Assembly (NCBI GenBank): GCA_034336665.1
Contig: JAPFBE010000013.1
Span: 17,897,056 to 17,961,055 of the forward strand
Origin: Luscinia megarhynchos
Lineage: Eukaryota > Chordata > Aves > Passeriformes > Turdidae
Direction of reading: 5' to 3'
Length of the DNA stretch: 64,000 bases
Positions 49,558-62,900 of this stretch are shown one piece after another. How positions within the stretch are numbered: the stretch's first letter is position 1; each line of letters opens with the position of its first letter. The translations under genes were made by a program, and so were the position numbers. The notes under the pieces are model-generated. The model saw only the letters and a program-made list of their open reading frames with translations, was not told the DNA's origin and did not search any database.

Positions 49558-51838
49558 GAAAAAGCAGAGTAGTTTTACAATGTATGATTAGGAACACCAG
49601 CCAAATTACTTCCAGGAAGAATATCCTATTTACAGAGTTCTCTAGAGATTCCTTGGGTTCATTCAGCTGACTGCATTGTACAACCACTTCAGTTTAGTTT
49701 TCTATCTTCCACATTTGCACTATATATGCAGCTATTAGCAGTTCTCTGAGGATAAATATTCTTTAAGCAGCGAAAAAATTTCCCCTTTTTTTTACTCACA
49801 AAATCTTAGGAGAATAACACATGCCCAAAAGGCAAGAGCTCAAAGCAGAATTAAGCTGATGTCTGAAGATGGGAACTTCCTGACAAAACCATAGCTCGTG
49901 TAGGAGGACAACTGCATTTCTCTTTTATATGTTCACAGTGTATTTCTTCCCACTACTAGAGTTTTCTCATTCTTCCTGCAATCTAGAGAATATCCCTGTA
50001 TTTGCTACAGCTCCAACAGTAAATTAAACAGTTCTGGAAATGTTTGTTAAAGTGTTTCATTTCGTCATATAGATGCAGAGAGAGTATCTAGAAGAAAGAA
50101 ATAGCTGTTTCCCTATTGCATTATGGAGTTTTTCACTTCTGACAGGTGGATGAGCAAATCTAGGAACTTAGTGATGTCTCTGTAAGTTTTTAATTCTATT
50201 ATTAGAATCATCGGCACTGCCTGCTTTGGGAAGTGCTTTGCAGCCCCTCTTGTACTTTTGTGGATGACTGCACCCATATAATAGGTAGAATGTAGTACAA
50301 TCTGAAGAATTAACATTTGAATAGTGTTTGTGATTTTCAGACTGAATAGGAGCTAATTAAGAAGTCACAAATTCCAAGAGATGGCATTTCTTGTTACAGT
50401 TTTATGTCCTGGTTTTCAAGTGCAAGCAGGTAGAGCTGGATAAGGAAAATTGGGAGATGATGCATCAGAAGAGCCATTTGTATTTCTTTCCCTCAATCTG
50501 TGGTTTTTATTCCAGTTTATCTTCTGTCACAAAATTGATGCCAGTTTCTGAGTCTTCTCTCTGGTTACTCAAGGACAAGTAGAGGAAGAAGATGGCCAGG
50601 AACACTCTTTTCTTTTTGGTCACACACTCAGAGCTGGAGAAGCTCATGCAGCATAGAAATAACTTGTGTAGAGTTTTTATTATCAAGAAGTTTGACAGGT
50701 GAGCTCTTTGCTCTCTACAGATTCCTGAGGAAGAGAAGTGGAGAGGGAAATGCTGATCTATTGTCCTTGATATCCATTGACGGGATTGGGTGGGAACAAT
50801 TAAAATTTGCATGAGGGGAAGTTTAAGTTGAACATTAATAAGCATTATTTACTGAGAGGATGGACTTGAATAGGCCTTCTAAGAGGGGTGGTAAATAAAG
50901 CTTGAGGATATGATAAAGAAGTAATGAGGATGACAAAAGGATGAGACAGAACAACCTGAGTGCCCTGGTTACTTGGTGTCCTGGGTCCATTCAAACAAAA
51001 TACAGTCGCTGCACTGAAAGAAATCAATGGAGAAACATCTGGAGAGAAGAGATAGAGGCTCTATCAGCACTGGATATTGGGAGCTGTGTCTAGTGTGCAG
51101 TGTCTGAAAGAAAATGTTGTGGATTATGTTGGACAAGCCACAGTGCCCACCACACTGGGTAAGAAATGTTGGTGCCTTTCTTGTGCTTTATGTGCTAGAG
51201 CATGGAGACTGCATATGGGGAGATTATTTACCTCTGTTACAGTCATGGTGCTGATATTGGGAAACTGCACACATTTTTAATAGGCACATTTAAATATATT
51301 TTAAACACTAGAGGTGTGGGAGGGTAGGGTAATGCCAAATAAATTCCTTCATGACTGCGAAAAATATTTTACAGTAGCAGAAGTAGGAAGTTCAGTCTGT
51401 TGATTCTATCAGAAAAATAGATTGACAGCTGACTTGAGGCCAGCATAAAAATATCTCCATGGGAAGAAAATGCAAGGTGCTAGAACAGTATCTTTCTTAT
51501 TAAAGCAAGGAAAAACATAGATATGACATTTGGAAAGAGAAACCAGACAATTTGAGATAAAAAACAAACCTTTTTTTTTAGGACAAAAAAAATATGGTTA
51601 ACTCACTAAAGGGAATTACAAAAGGAAAACAGTGAAGAGTTTCTTTATGTTCTTGCATTTTAGTGAGCTCCAAACTTGAGCTGAGACATAGGCAATAAGA
51701 TGAAAGTTAATACCTGCTAGGGATTGGTTTGCTAACATACATGAGAAAATTGTTCTTGCTAACCTGATACACTGGAAACAAACCTGTCCCCTTGAGCATG
51801 ATGGGCATCTTTAATTTCCTCTGTACTCATATGATCTT
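49558..51838. other. Anonymous AT-rich intergenic sequence
   Basis: No gene or repeat family is recognised. The longest frame is 112 codons on the minus strand (50507-50845), without a domain. Confidence 0.5.
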
Positions 51839-51975
51839 CACAGAATCACCAAATCACTTAGTTTGAAAAATACCTTTGAGATCACTGAGTCCAACCTATG
51901 ACCTAGCACCACCTTGTCAACTAGACTGTGGCACTGAGTGCCACTTCCAGTCTTTTCCTAAACACCTTGGATACA
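51839..51975 (-). mobile_element. CR1 LINE 3' tail, minus orientation, diverged
   Basis: The plus strand reads CACAGAATCACCAAATCAC, then GAGATCACTGAGTCCAACC and CTAGACTGTGGCACTGAGTG. These are the antisense 3' end words of a CR1 subgroup common in songbirds. About 135 bp can be followed before similarity fades near AACACCTTGGA. It is 5'-truncated and non-coding. It lies about 800 bp from a second CR1 fragment of opposite orientation. Confidence 0.78.
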
Positions 51976-52660
51976 GGCTTCTCTTCTCCTTTATGGATAA
52001 ATTTCAAGAGTGGAAATTTATTGTCACTTTGTAATCTTGATTTAGATGTCTGGAAAGAGTAAAGGGTGAGTTAGAAGGTCCTACTTAGAGTCTTGGAAAT
52101 CATTTTCTTGTTCAATAACCTACTGGGGGAAAAAAAAAGTACAAGAAGGAGAAGTACTGAGACAACTTTAATGAAAGTTACCAGGAAAATACTATTTCAA
52201 TGGCTTTGACAGACTTTGTAAACATAGTGTTTTCAAGCCCTCTGTTAAGCAGAGCAACAGCAAAAGCTGTAGCTAGTCCTGTTTTAGTGACTTGAACAGC
52301 AATGATAACAAAAACAGCAGCTTTGCTTTTCCCTTCCAGAAAGAAGCAATGTCAGCTAGAATTGGCAGCCAGCTGAAAATAAAGTGAGGCCCCAAACAGC
52401 TGAGAGGCAACAACTGACATTTCCACACTTCTGTACGTCCAGGATTCTTTCCCTGTAATTCTGTAATTCTGGTAAAACTTGCCAGCTTTTTGCTGCTAAT
52501 TGGAAAGAGGATTAGGGCAAGTAAAAGTGAACTAGGAGTCCAGTAATTTGTTCCTCTGCCTTTGTTGGTCTGGTTACTATTCCAGAATGACAGCATGCAT
52601 TTCAATTGAAGCAGTTGACAGTCTTTGTATGTCCTTAATGCAACCCTGTTATGAAATACT
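51976..52660. other. Anonymous sequence between two CR1 tails
   Basis: No gene is recognised. The 143-codon minus-strand frame at 52273-52704 begins in the pyrimidine repeat that follows and has no domain I recognise. Confidence 0.5.
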
Positions 52661-52694
52661 TTTTTTTCTCTCTCTCTCTCTCGTTTTTTTTTTC
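52661..52694. repeat. Polypyrimidine tract with (TC)n core
   Basis: A T run, about eight TC units and a second T run, broken by a single G near 52683. Confidence 0.9.
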
Positions 52695-52780
52695 CCTGTA
52701 GCATTTGCTGTTAATGCTACATTTTACTGGTAGTAACTAGTATTTTTAAAGTGTGAACAATTTTCTTTGAGACATTTATG

Positions 52781-53034
52781 ACCCAGGGAGAGGGACTATT
52801 TACAAGAGTATTTAGTGACAGGACATAAGGGAAGAAAAGCTTCAAACTGAAAGAGGGCAGGTTTGGATTAGATATTAGGAAAGAATTCTTTACTCTGAGG
52901 ATGCTGAGGCCCTGGAACTGATTGCCCAGAGGTTGTGGATGTCCCACCCCTGAAGTGTTTAAAGGCCAGGCTGGATGGAGCCACCTGGTCTAGTGAAAAG
53001 TCTCTTCACCTCAGACCAATCTACTTTTCTATGA
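52781..53034 (+). mobile_element. CR1 LINE 3' tail, plus orientation
   Basis: Sense-strand CR1 words occur in the expected order: AGAGGGACTATTTACAAGAG, AGTGACAGGACATAAGGG, CAAACTGAAAGAGGGCAGG, GATTAGATATTAGGAAAGAA, TTGCCCAGAGGTTGTGGATG, AAAGGCCAGGCTGGATGGAG and CCACCTGGTCTAGTG. The last 40 bases before TTTTCTATGA are degenerate. It carries about 250 bp of the 3' untranslated end and no coding sequence. The minus-strand frame 52717-52947 is a shadow. Confidence 0.9.
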
Positions 53035-56000
53035 AATAGGTCTCAGTTCTGGGCAATTTTATTGGAAACAAGGAATATAGTTCAAGAAAAAAAAACAACA
53101 AAACAAAACAACTGAAACCAACCACCCTGGGTGATCCAGAGAATAATCTTCTGGCAGCCTGACTTTGTTTCTAGCAGGACCACATACTGCACAGAATGCT
53201 ATGGAGGATCAGATGCAGCCACTCGTGCTGGAGAGAAGCTCTGCAGGTTTCAGTAAAAACTACTTACTGCATTAATTAATACTACCAAGGGAGACATAAA
53301 AAGGGAATATACTTTTACAGAAATGGACTAGCATGAGCAAGTTTTGCAAAACAGAAATGAGATTTTGAATACAGAGTTGGGTACAACTAGTTGAAAGAAA
53401 TTCAGACAACAGAGGAGAAAAATTTTAAAAAAGGTTTCATGACAGAGAATCTAGAAGTTAGGAAGGAAAGATAAGAGTACATACACAGACAAGGGAATCT
53501 GTAAAGGGAACTAAAGGGAATGAGCATTGTCTTAATTTATTGAAGAAGCAGGTCTGGATGAGGCTCCCTGAATTACATATTCAGAGCAACAGTCAAAACT
53601 TATTTGAGCTCTTGCATTTCTGATAGACAAGGATAAGATAAGATTTCATCTGGAAAGAATTAGAGTCATAAAAAAGAAACCTGTGCAGGATACCTAAAAA
53701 GATTTCTGAAAAAAAGGAACTAGAATCACAATTTTATCATTAGACTTTGTGTTAGGAGACAAGACAGTAGCAGCAATGTACCTTTGAGAGAGCTTGGAAA
53801 ATTATGATGGGCAGGAAGCTAAGGAAATTTGCATCAGTTGAGGGAAAGTAAACTGGAGGAATCATCCTAAATGAGAACATTCAAAAGTGCCTTGGACCAG
53901 GACTCTGCAAAAAGCTATCCAGTTTCAACATAAGGACAGTGAACAAACAGGGGGAGATCATCCACAGTTTCAATGAAAAGGCAAGCTGGCAGAACTTTTT
54001 AAAACACAGGTGACTGAAAGGTGTACCTAGGTTGTGACTTCTTTAAATGACTAATTCTTGTCCTCTCCCATTAAAGATCTTTTGAATTAACTCCCCTGAG
54101 GTAATACATTCATAAGTGACCAAATATTAATTTAAAACATGACAGTAGGACTGAGGAGTTCAAATTGAAATGTGGTATGCAGGTGGAAGACTCATCAACA
54201 ACAACAAAACAACTTATTAGCACTAAGAAGCAGGAGAAAAAGGTGCTGTAAGACAAAAAGTCAAAGTCAGGGTAAAGATAATAGGAAAAAAACAATAGAA
54301 ATAAAGCACCATTCAGAGAGAACAATTGGGGTTTTGACAGAAATCAGTAGAAAGGGGGACTGTACCAAGACTAATAAAGATGAATTCAAAGAAATAATAA
54401 AAAAAACAATGAAGACATCAAAACACTTTAAATCTTTTTTTTTCAATTAACTGTTCTTAAAAAAATCAAGGTTTGCTTTAATTAATTTTTGCTTTTCCCC
54501 CTTTGTGATAAAACAAGAACAAAATAGTCAATCATTTTGGTTTTAATATAGCATTTTATTTCAACTCAACTCTTTATTTTCAAGGACAAAGCGGAAATGG
54601 GAAAGGACTTCGTTTTGAAGCAAAAAGTGTTATATTGATTTTTGAAACTAGTGTATCTGTTTACTTTTTGAGCTATGCAACCCAAAAATTATATCAAATT
54701 TTTAAATATGAAGAGATAAGAAAGATGACCTTAAAGACAAAACCCATATGTTTGGAAATTACCGGACTTGGAAAGTGAATAAGCAAAGGCTTCATTTCTT
54801 AGAGGTGAGAGTATGAGAATGAACAACCCCGGTGTAAGTCACTGAGTGGCAAAATGCAGGATCAGTCTTTCCAGCCTTACTAGTCTAATGCACCTCCAAA
54901 ATCAGATAAAGTAGTGAATCAGCCAGCAGGTCTTCACACACCAGGGTTTTTAGGAAGGTAAGTCAGAAAAAACTGTGTCCTAACTGGCATGTGTTTTTTT
55001 CTTGGCAGCCAACAACAGGTGCTGTAAGAGAACAATGGGCTGTTTCACATACACCAGGGCTGAATCCAGGATGATTACCTCTGTTATCCAAATGGATATT
55101 TGTTTCTGAGAGTGCCAGGGGTGTAACATGCAAGTGTGAAATAAATGAGAAAAGCATACAAGGTTTAGAGACAGAAAACTCCGTGGAGACAAATGGAAAG
55201 GTAATTGCACAGGAGAACAAAGGGATTTATGTAAATGCACCTGGGTACCTTAGGTGAACATTTCAGTGACTGCATCTCCCTATGCAAGAGAATGCAACTT
55301 CTGAACTCTCTCTCAACACTTCCTTTTTCATCTTGTTTTTTTTCTCCCACAGATTTCTGCCTTTAATTGTGCAGATCTTAGACCTTAAAGACGTTGTTTT
55401 CTGTTAATGATGATACACAAAGCTGACATGAGGTCAGAACTTAATTAATTTCAGCTCCTTGACTACTTCTAGAAGACAGCAAGAGAGGGGAAAAGATTAA
55501 TACTTTATGTCTTTCGAAAAACCAACAACAATTATTTTAAATAAAAAGACCTTCTCTCTCCAGGAGTAACAAAAACGCAGAGTACAAAAATAGATGGCAC
55601 AATTTGTGACTGTGTGAATTTTTTATGAAGATGTATTTCCACATTTGCTTCTCCTGAATCATGTGAGTTACAAGCATGGTTTCTGATAAGTATCCTATTT
55701 TTGTGGCTCTGACTGTATACTGCTAATTCCATTTTCAAATAATGTATCCTTAAGTGGCATATGTATCTTTGTGTCCTAGGAACCCATCAGTAGAAAAGAA
55801 TATTGAGTATAATTGATCCAGTTTTGACAGCCACAGAATAAAGTATTTTGTTGGCATATGCACTTGGTGCATTTGTCTATATTTCCTAGGAAAGAAAATA
55901 TTCTGGACTTCTGGTTGGCTTCTGTGACAAAGCATTATCAGTAAAAGGCAACAGAGTTGTGCCAATCACAGTAAAAATTTTCCTCTGAAAATATTTCATG

Positions 56001-56569
56001 CTTGAATAGTATTTTTTCCCAAGAACATTGCTGTATGTGAAACTTGCTTTCTTTATAATCAGAGCTTGCTTTTTAAAGTACACTAGAAAAACAGTAACAT
56101 TTATTTTTATCTGCCATAATATCTTTGTGCACATGAAGATGGTTTATACTCTGTTTCTGTGCAGGCCTGTGAACCCAGTTCTGTGGTGAAATTATGTAGC
56201 TACTGTGAAGAGTCTGCAAAATAAACACCATATTGCATCTTGGGTGCTGTAGTAATTCTGCTGCCTGTTAAAAATTACAAGGCAGATGAACAAACAGGAG
56301 GGGAGAGTGTATCTTTTCCTGAAAAGTAGAAAACAAATTAACCAACCAAACCTCAAACTTACACAGAAGAGAAGCAACGAGTAGTCTTAAAACTTTCTCT
56401 AGTGATGGGTGCCAATAGATGGATAGACTGTCTTTTTCTCTCTACCAGAATGTCAGTGCAAAAATAGTAATGTCCACAAATACTTTCTCTGCCAGAGTGA
56501 CATTTCATCATCTGCAGTACTGGTCCCTTAGGTCCCTCCAGAAAACCCTGGGCTTATGTGCATGTCATG
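53035..56569. other. Anonymous AT-rich intergenic sequence
   Basis: No gene is recognised. An A-rich patch lies at 53085-53110. The lysine-rich plus-strand frame 54172-54450 (92 codons) reflects local A richness. A run of minus-strand frames up to 86 codons near 54963-55350 has no domain. Confidence 0.5.
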
Positions 56570-56700
56570 GCATTTCTCTCTCATATTTCCTCTCTTTATC
56601 TCTTCCTCTGCCCCTCTGCCTGCCTTTATTTTCTGGTCTATCCCACTCCATCTCTTTTTCTTTCCTTTCCTCTCCCCTCCTCTCATATTTTCCCACTTGA
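56570..56700. repeat. Polypyrimidine-rich low-complexity tract
   Basis: About 130 bases dominated by C and T (CTCTC, CCTTT, TTCCT words), interrupted by a few purines. Three overlapping Ser/Leu/Phe-rich plus-strand frames are produced by it. Confidence 0.8.
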
Positions 56701-57650
56701 AATGTCAGTGCATCATTCTCTGCCTGTGTGCCGGTGCACAGAGGATATGGGGAGGACAATTACCTGTCCAAAATGCTATAGCCCGGCTTCCAGTCAGGAC
56801 TGGGAGGAATGTGTGATGGCTGAGGAGCTCAGTCAGAGAGCAGAGTGCCTCTGAGCAAGTGTTAGCCATGCTGATGTGCACAAGCCCTGTGTGCTGGATG
56901 CACATGAGTGGCAGTAGATCTGGTGTTTGGTGGGTGACTCTGTGTGGCTGCAAACCATGCAAGGGCCACCTGACAGCCTTGGGCTAGAAACTGGCCAGCA
57001 GTGTCCTTGGCCAAGGTGGAGCATCCTGCCTGTGAAAAACCACGAGTGGCAAAAGGAACCAGGGCTGCAGGGCATCACACTCAGCAGAGAAGGACTCACA
57101 CCTTTAGGGCCTGAGAGCCACAGCCTGATGGTTTGCACTGCACTCTTCCAGTGGGAATGCAAATCCAGCAAACCAGGGCTTGATACTGTCAGAAAAGAGG
57201 AGAAAGGATCAGCTTCCAGCTAGTGGGATTAATACAGCCAGCCCTCTTTGCGAGGGGATTTAAATGCCCTGGTTGGGTTTTTGTCAAGGACATGCTGCCT
57301 GTGAGCAAAGTGGGGCTCAGGGACAGTGACAGAGAGCAGGACAGGCACTGCCCCTCTGCAGCAGCTGTGTCTGGGGTCACGAGAAGGGAGGCACTGGGAA
57401 GGCAGCAGCACCCAGGGCAGACCCTGGGAAGTGTCTGGGGGCCAGTGCACATCCTGGGTTGTGCCCTCCTGACTGTCTCCACGCTGAGGGCTGCTCTGGG
57501 CTTGGTGGGTGGGCAGCCTGGCTCTGAAGGTGACATTAGGAGTATTGTGACAGCACTAAGAGGAGACAGGGCGTGCAAGCAGCACCTTCAATATTCACAG
57601 GCAAACCCAAGTGCTGTGTAAATGGCCAGAAGGCACACGGTAACAAACTT
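56701..57650. other. GC-elevated, CpG-poor island without recognised gene
   Basis: GC content is clearly above the surroundings for nearly 1 kb, yet only scattered CpG remain, so it is not a CpG island. Open frames lie on both strands (132 codons at 57223-57621 plus; 129 codons at 57189-57578 minus; 112 codons at 56833-57171 minus), consistent with a low stop-codon rate and no single coding frame. It could be an old inserted element or decayed gene sequence. No family was recognised. Confidence 0.4.
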
Positions 57651-59760
57651 CAGTTAAAATAATTCCTCAGCAATTTCCCCAAAGAAACAAGGACTGCACC
57701 TGACCTGTTCTCACTGCCCCATGCTCCCTTCAAGGCCCCTCTGACTCAGGAACACAGCCCAGCACACAGCCACACATGGATTCAGACACTGCCAAAACCT
57801 GCATTCAGATCAAGACCATTATTTCAGCCTTCCCAACATTGCTGTCTTAGAAGTCACCTCTAAAAAGAAGACAGCTCTTCTAGCCAAGCCAATACTGACC
57901 ACAATCTCCTTCTCTTTAGCTTCCTGTCCCTCCATAATTCTGGTACTGACACGGACAAACTTCTGTCCCATTAATGCGGAACAGGATAAAGCAACAGGAA
58001 TTAATATTTAAAAACTCCAGTTGGCAAATCTGCCTGGGTTTTGCTGGAGTTATCTTTCACTGGGATCGACCTTTTCAAATCTGAAATGATGTTTAAATCT
58101 TTCAATTTTTCCAGTAAAAATAACCTCCCACAAACAGGTTGAGTTCATCATAAACAGGCATATTTTCTTTTATAATTTCTTGTAGAAACACCCCATTGGC
58201 ATATTGGTGCTATTAGAGTACAATGTCCTGTGGTATTTTTTTTTCTTTTTTAATAGAACAGAATATCTGGTATTCTATATGGTCTAATTGCAAGTAAGAT
58301 CACACTTGAGAAATTAAAGCCTGTGTTCAAGCTGAGGTGACAGATAACCTTCAAGACCACTATAACTTACTAAAGGATTAGGAAAAAAAACTTTAACGTT
58401 AACTTTTGAACCAAATATTTTGAGCTAGAGCTATGAAAAGAGAATCCAGCTCATTCTAAGCACCATCTGTTGGCTGAGTGCATATTTTCAATTTCTTCAT
58501 TCCACAAACTGCTATTTACTACCCCAAAATGTCTCTTGGTGTGAAGACAACATTTAATAATAAGATGCTTTTCCATTTTGGGGCTACTGTTGGTGGGCCA
58601 TGCACTGGTATTAGGATTACCAAAATTCTCCAGGACCTGAACAAAGCAAACAAAACAGTAAGTGAAACTTATAAAAACAGTAAAAATTATGCTCTCTGCT
58701 ACGAGAAGGATGCCAAAAGAAAAATTGCAAAAATAAGAATAACTTAGACATCATTTCTCTTGTCATGTATACTTCCAGCTTCATATTTCCCCCCATGCTT
58801 ATACTTTCTGTTTTTTGATAATTACAAAGAACTGGCACTGCATGTGTTCTGATATGAATGCTGACATTAAAAATTTCCTACTCCAAACAGAACATTCTGG
58901 TTTTTTTTCCTAACTTTTAAAATTATGTTTTCTTTTTCTCTTCCCTTTTAAGATTTTACTATCAATGCAAACAGAGATGTTATAAAAAAATTACATATAG
59001 AGGCAATACTTAAAGCTTCAAACAGTAATCTCAGTTGGATTGTACTATTGAAAGCAGAGATTCATCTGCTTTCTATAAAATACAACATGCACAGTGTGCT
59101 CCCCTAAATTATAGTATTTAAGGATGTCCTCCTAAACGACTGTCTGTGCCAGCATGATTTCTGTGCAACAGAGAACCCCAGACAGCCAGAGCTGCTTCCA
59201 CAGCAGAGCTAAAAATTATACCCTGCCTGAACCCATTTCCACATGGATGGTGTTCCCATTTCTGGCACACCAGCCACAACACAGAAGCTTTTTGCAGACA
59301 ATATGGTATTTCTCTCTCCCTGCCAGATTAAGTTGGAATATTTATATTCCCTAGGGTCATGGGCAATGGAGAAGTTTCTACAGACAGCATGTTGCCTGTG
59401 AACCATGGGTCAAGATTATCTAATACCTGCATTTTGAGACCCTTGGTCAGAGAAATGAACCCTTATTGTTTCAGGGAGCCTGCTTTGAAACCAGCTGAGG
59501 TAAGTAACTGTTACTGAGGGATATCCTCATGTTCTTGTCACGAATCTTGCTGAATTAGCCATAACTATTTGATTCAAAAAGAATTTTGTTGTGATAAATG
59601 AAATGTTTTCTGTGTGAAACTCTTTTCACAGTGAAAGCACTTCCACAGCCACAGAATGATGGAAAGCTTCCTGTCCTCAGGAAGCAAATATATGTAAGTA
59701 TATCATTGCAAACATGTAATGTGGTAATTTTACTGCATATAGAACATGACTACTGATGTG
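57651..59760. other. Anonymous AT-rich intergenic sequence
   Basis: No gene or repeat family is recognised. An 89-codon plus-strand frame (58478-58747) has no known domain. Confidence 0.5.
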
Positions 59761-59799
59761 TAGTGTAGTCAGTTCAAACACACTGAAAATGAATGATGA

Positions 59800-59960
59800 T
59801 GAGGCCAGCAGATAAGCAGAATGTCTCTATGCTGCTATATAATCAGCTTGATCAAGTTGCATTAACACATCAGTGCTGTTTTGGGCTCAGTGCTATTAGC
59901 AGATAAAGCACTTAAAAAATTATCCTGACATTTATCTTCTCCAGTTGCATTAACCCATTC
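59800..59960. promoter_or_regulatory. Possible regulatory block: repeated 16-mer among GATA-type sites
   Basis: AGTTGCATTAACACAT at 59855-59870 recurs as AGTTGCATTAACCCAT at 59943-59958, with one mismatch. AGATAA occurs at 59810-59815 and 59901-59906, and TTATCT at 59932-59937. Spaced repetition of a long non-simple motif with interleaved GATA sites is more than base composition predicts. Enhancer function remains inference. Confidence 0.3.
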
Positions 59961-62900
59961 CCTGCTCCACTAGAAGTTAATGTACAAACTTAAATTTCTT
60001 TTCTTGTATCATTATACTAAAGGGTGTCTGAGAGGGGGGTTGCTTAAGTACTATTTTTGTCCTCTTTGCTTGAATTTTTTTCTTTAATAAAATTCTTTGA
60101 GTTACTTATGTTGTACTACCATTGAGTCCAATATAGCAAGAACAGTGAAGGTCAATTAATCCAACATTTTCTGATCCTGCTGTGGGTCAGCAAAGATACT
60201 GAACATTTCAGAGACACCATCCCACTGCCATCCTCAAAACAAGCCCTCTCTCCCCTCACATGCTCTCACATGCTTTTAGTCATATAGGAGCATCAATACA
60301 GAACAGCTTGGCCTTAAAAAATTCCTGAAATCTTCATGGAAACATATATCCAAAAGACTGCTCCGGGGTGGGCTAGACCCTATGTCTTGGAGTTCTGGGA
60401 GAACCTAAGGTTTTGTAGCTTGTCTGTTTCTGTACTTGGGGATGCAGTGGAAATGCACTTCTTTTTGGTTATCCTGTCTGTTTTGGCTTTTCTCTCCTGG
60501 TTTTTGAGAGACCAGAGTTTTTCAACTTTTTAACTGCTGACCAAAAAAGTACTGGACCAAACTGTTCAGCCTCCACAGTCAGTCTCACCAGAGCACAATC
60601 TGTGGCACTCTTGGTCTGAGGGATGGGATTTCTCAGCTTTCAGCTTGGCATCTGTTCCCTCAGAATTTAATAAGTCTTTTACTTTCAGAGGAAATGGGCA
60701 GAGTCAGACTAATGTTGAGAGCTTTAGAAAAATCTTGTTCTTGGTGTCACCTCTCTTTCATCAGTCTTTGAGTCAGATCCTCACCTTGAGTGCACTGGAA
60801 CAGCTTCATTGATTTAAAGGCAGCTGCTGATTTACAGAGCCAAGGACCTGTCTGCCTCTATTCACAAAGCAGCTCCTCGACCCTTTAGTGGGTGTAGGAG
60901 TTATGTAATGAGGGTTTAGAGACCAGTTGTCCAACCAAAACCTAATTGCTTCAAAGCAATGAAGAGTTGTTTTAAGCCATCAGGAATCTGCTGAGCCCGA
61001 GTCTGACACTGATCTGCACATCACATGTACCTCTGAGCATCTCCATGCACACTGCACATGACAGAGGTCCCAGGCTGGCTTCCAGTGAGTAAAGCCAGTT
61101 CTAAACATCTCTGTAGCCACATTAGTGTAGCACTCACAACAGGGCTTGTTAGCATGCTAGAAAATGTCTCCCCTTCAGAATGAGACAGCCCACATAGGCA
61201 GGCTGTGACACTGTGCTGTGAAATACAGAATATCCTTGAGACTCAGTTATTCAGAACTGGCCCTCTACCACCTCTGTGGTTTAACCACTTTTAGGCAGAA
61301 GAGCAGCTGCTTACCTTCACCACCTATGTAGTCTCAGACTCTTTAAATGCACTTCTTATCATTGCACCATAACAGTGCTGGTGTTGCAACATGGAAAAGA
61401 CAGCTACTGGAAAAAACTTTACACTAAACTCTCCTTCAACAAAAAAACACCAAAACAACAAAACACCACGAAGCAGAGCATTGCAACCATTGTCCAGAAC
61501 TTCCATGTTTAAAACTAGCTTAGATAACAGGGGAATTTCTCAGCACCTCCTTCCCTTTCTTACTCAGGAGGCATTGAAACAAAGGAAAACTGAAAGGCTC
61601 TATGGGTGCTCAGCCACTGTGCTTTTCAGAAAGTGCCCAGCACCCACTTATAAAAAGACATTATGGCTTGGGCATCAGTAGAAACAAAGGACTGGAACTG
61701 GCACTAGGAAAACCATCCTTTGTGGATTTAACAAAAAGTGATTTGCTCAAGTTTTTGCAAAAAGTTTGTGGCAGAACAAGAAATTCAGGTGGGCTCTCTT
61801 GAGAACTAAAGCTAACATCCTTTTCTGCAGGACGTCCTTCCTGTCTCTGTATAGCTAGAGGGAAATGTCTGAAAAAACCAGCACATTTTGAGCTGCTCTC
61901 TAAAATGATTCTGTGTTCTTGTCAGCTGGTATATCTTTCTTCATGAAAATCAGTCTCTCATCATCTAACTAGCCCTGCAGCTCTCTCTGCATAGATTGGC
62001 ATAACTGAGCCTTGACTCTGTTTTGCCTTTGAAGATAAGACACCGTGTTCTTATTGCAATATCTGTCTAAATTTCCTAATGTGCCAAGCCAGGGGCTGGT
62101 CTATGTTTCCTTCTCCTCCTTCCCTCACTTTGTTGTTATTTCTCTTACATGAAAATGTTTGAAGGCTGTTATAAAACTCAGAGAAGTCCATGGAATGACC
62201 CATTGACTCGACTAGAAACTGGATCCAATATATAACAACAGACAATTTCAGAAGCAATTTAATTTAATTTAATTTGGTAAAAATTTAATTTAACCTAATT
62301 AAGATTACCTAAGCATCAGAACTAGAGGTACTGCAAGCCAGTGAACTCCACATAGCAATATATGATGGTTCAGGGACTTCACCCTCTCCCACCAAGCCAG
62401 CATCATTGAGTTAACTATGACACTGGGAGCAAAGTACTCATGTCAAAATAGCACTGCCCTCAGCCCAATGACTCCCCCAAGGGCAAGGCTCGTTAGCTTG
62501 TGCACTCTGCCATACTAATGTGCCATTATCTGGGATACTTCCATGCCTTCAAACCAGTTTATAGAAGCAGAAATGCCCTGTGGAGCTAACAGACATGAGT
62601 AGTTTCCCCATTTCTATTAGAAATCAGGGTATCAGTCCATCCCTTTGTTGACCTCTGATGAAAAGGTGTGGGACCTGCTACCTCTAGTCATTATGGCAGA
62701 AAAACAGCCAAATTTTCTTCTAAAACCACTCGTGTCTAAATGCCTGGTATATTTTTTCACACCAAGGCAGCACATTCTAGTGTGGACAAATTACCCCTTC
62801 TCTACCCAAAAAGTTTAAAAAGTTGTATGTAGATGGTTTTGAAGTATCATTTATATGCATGTGTTTGTATTTGTTCATATATGTGTAGAAATAAATGCAT

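Noticed and set aside
54172..54450. Lysine-rich 92-codon frame considered as a small basic protein
   Set aside because: It reflects local A richness (AAA/AAG/AGA codons) and has no conserved motif.
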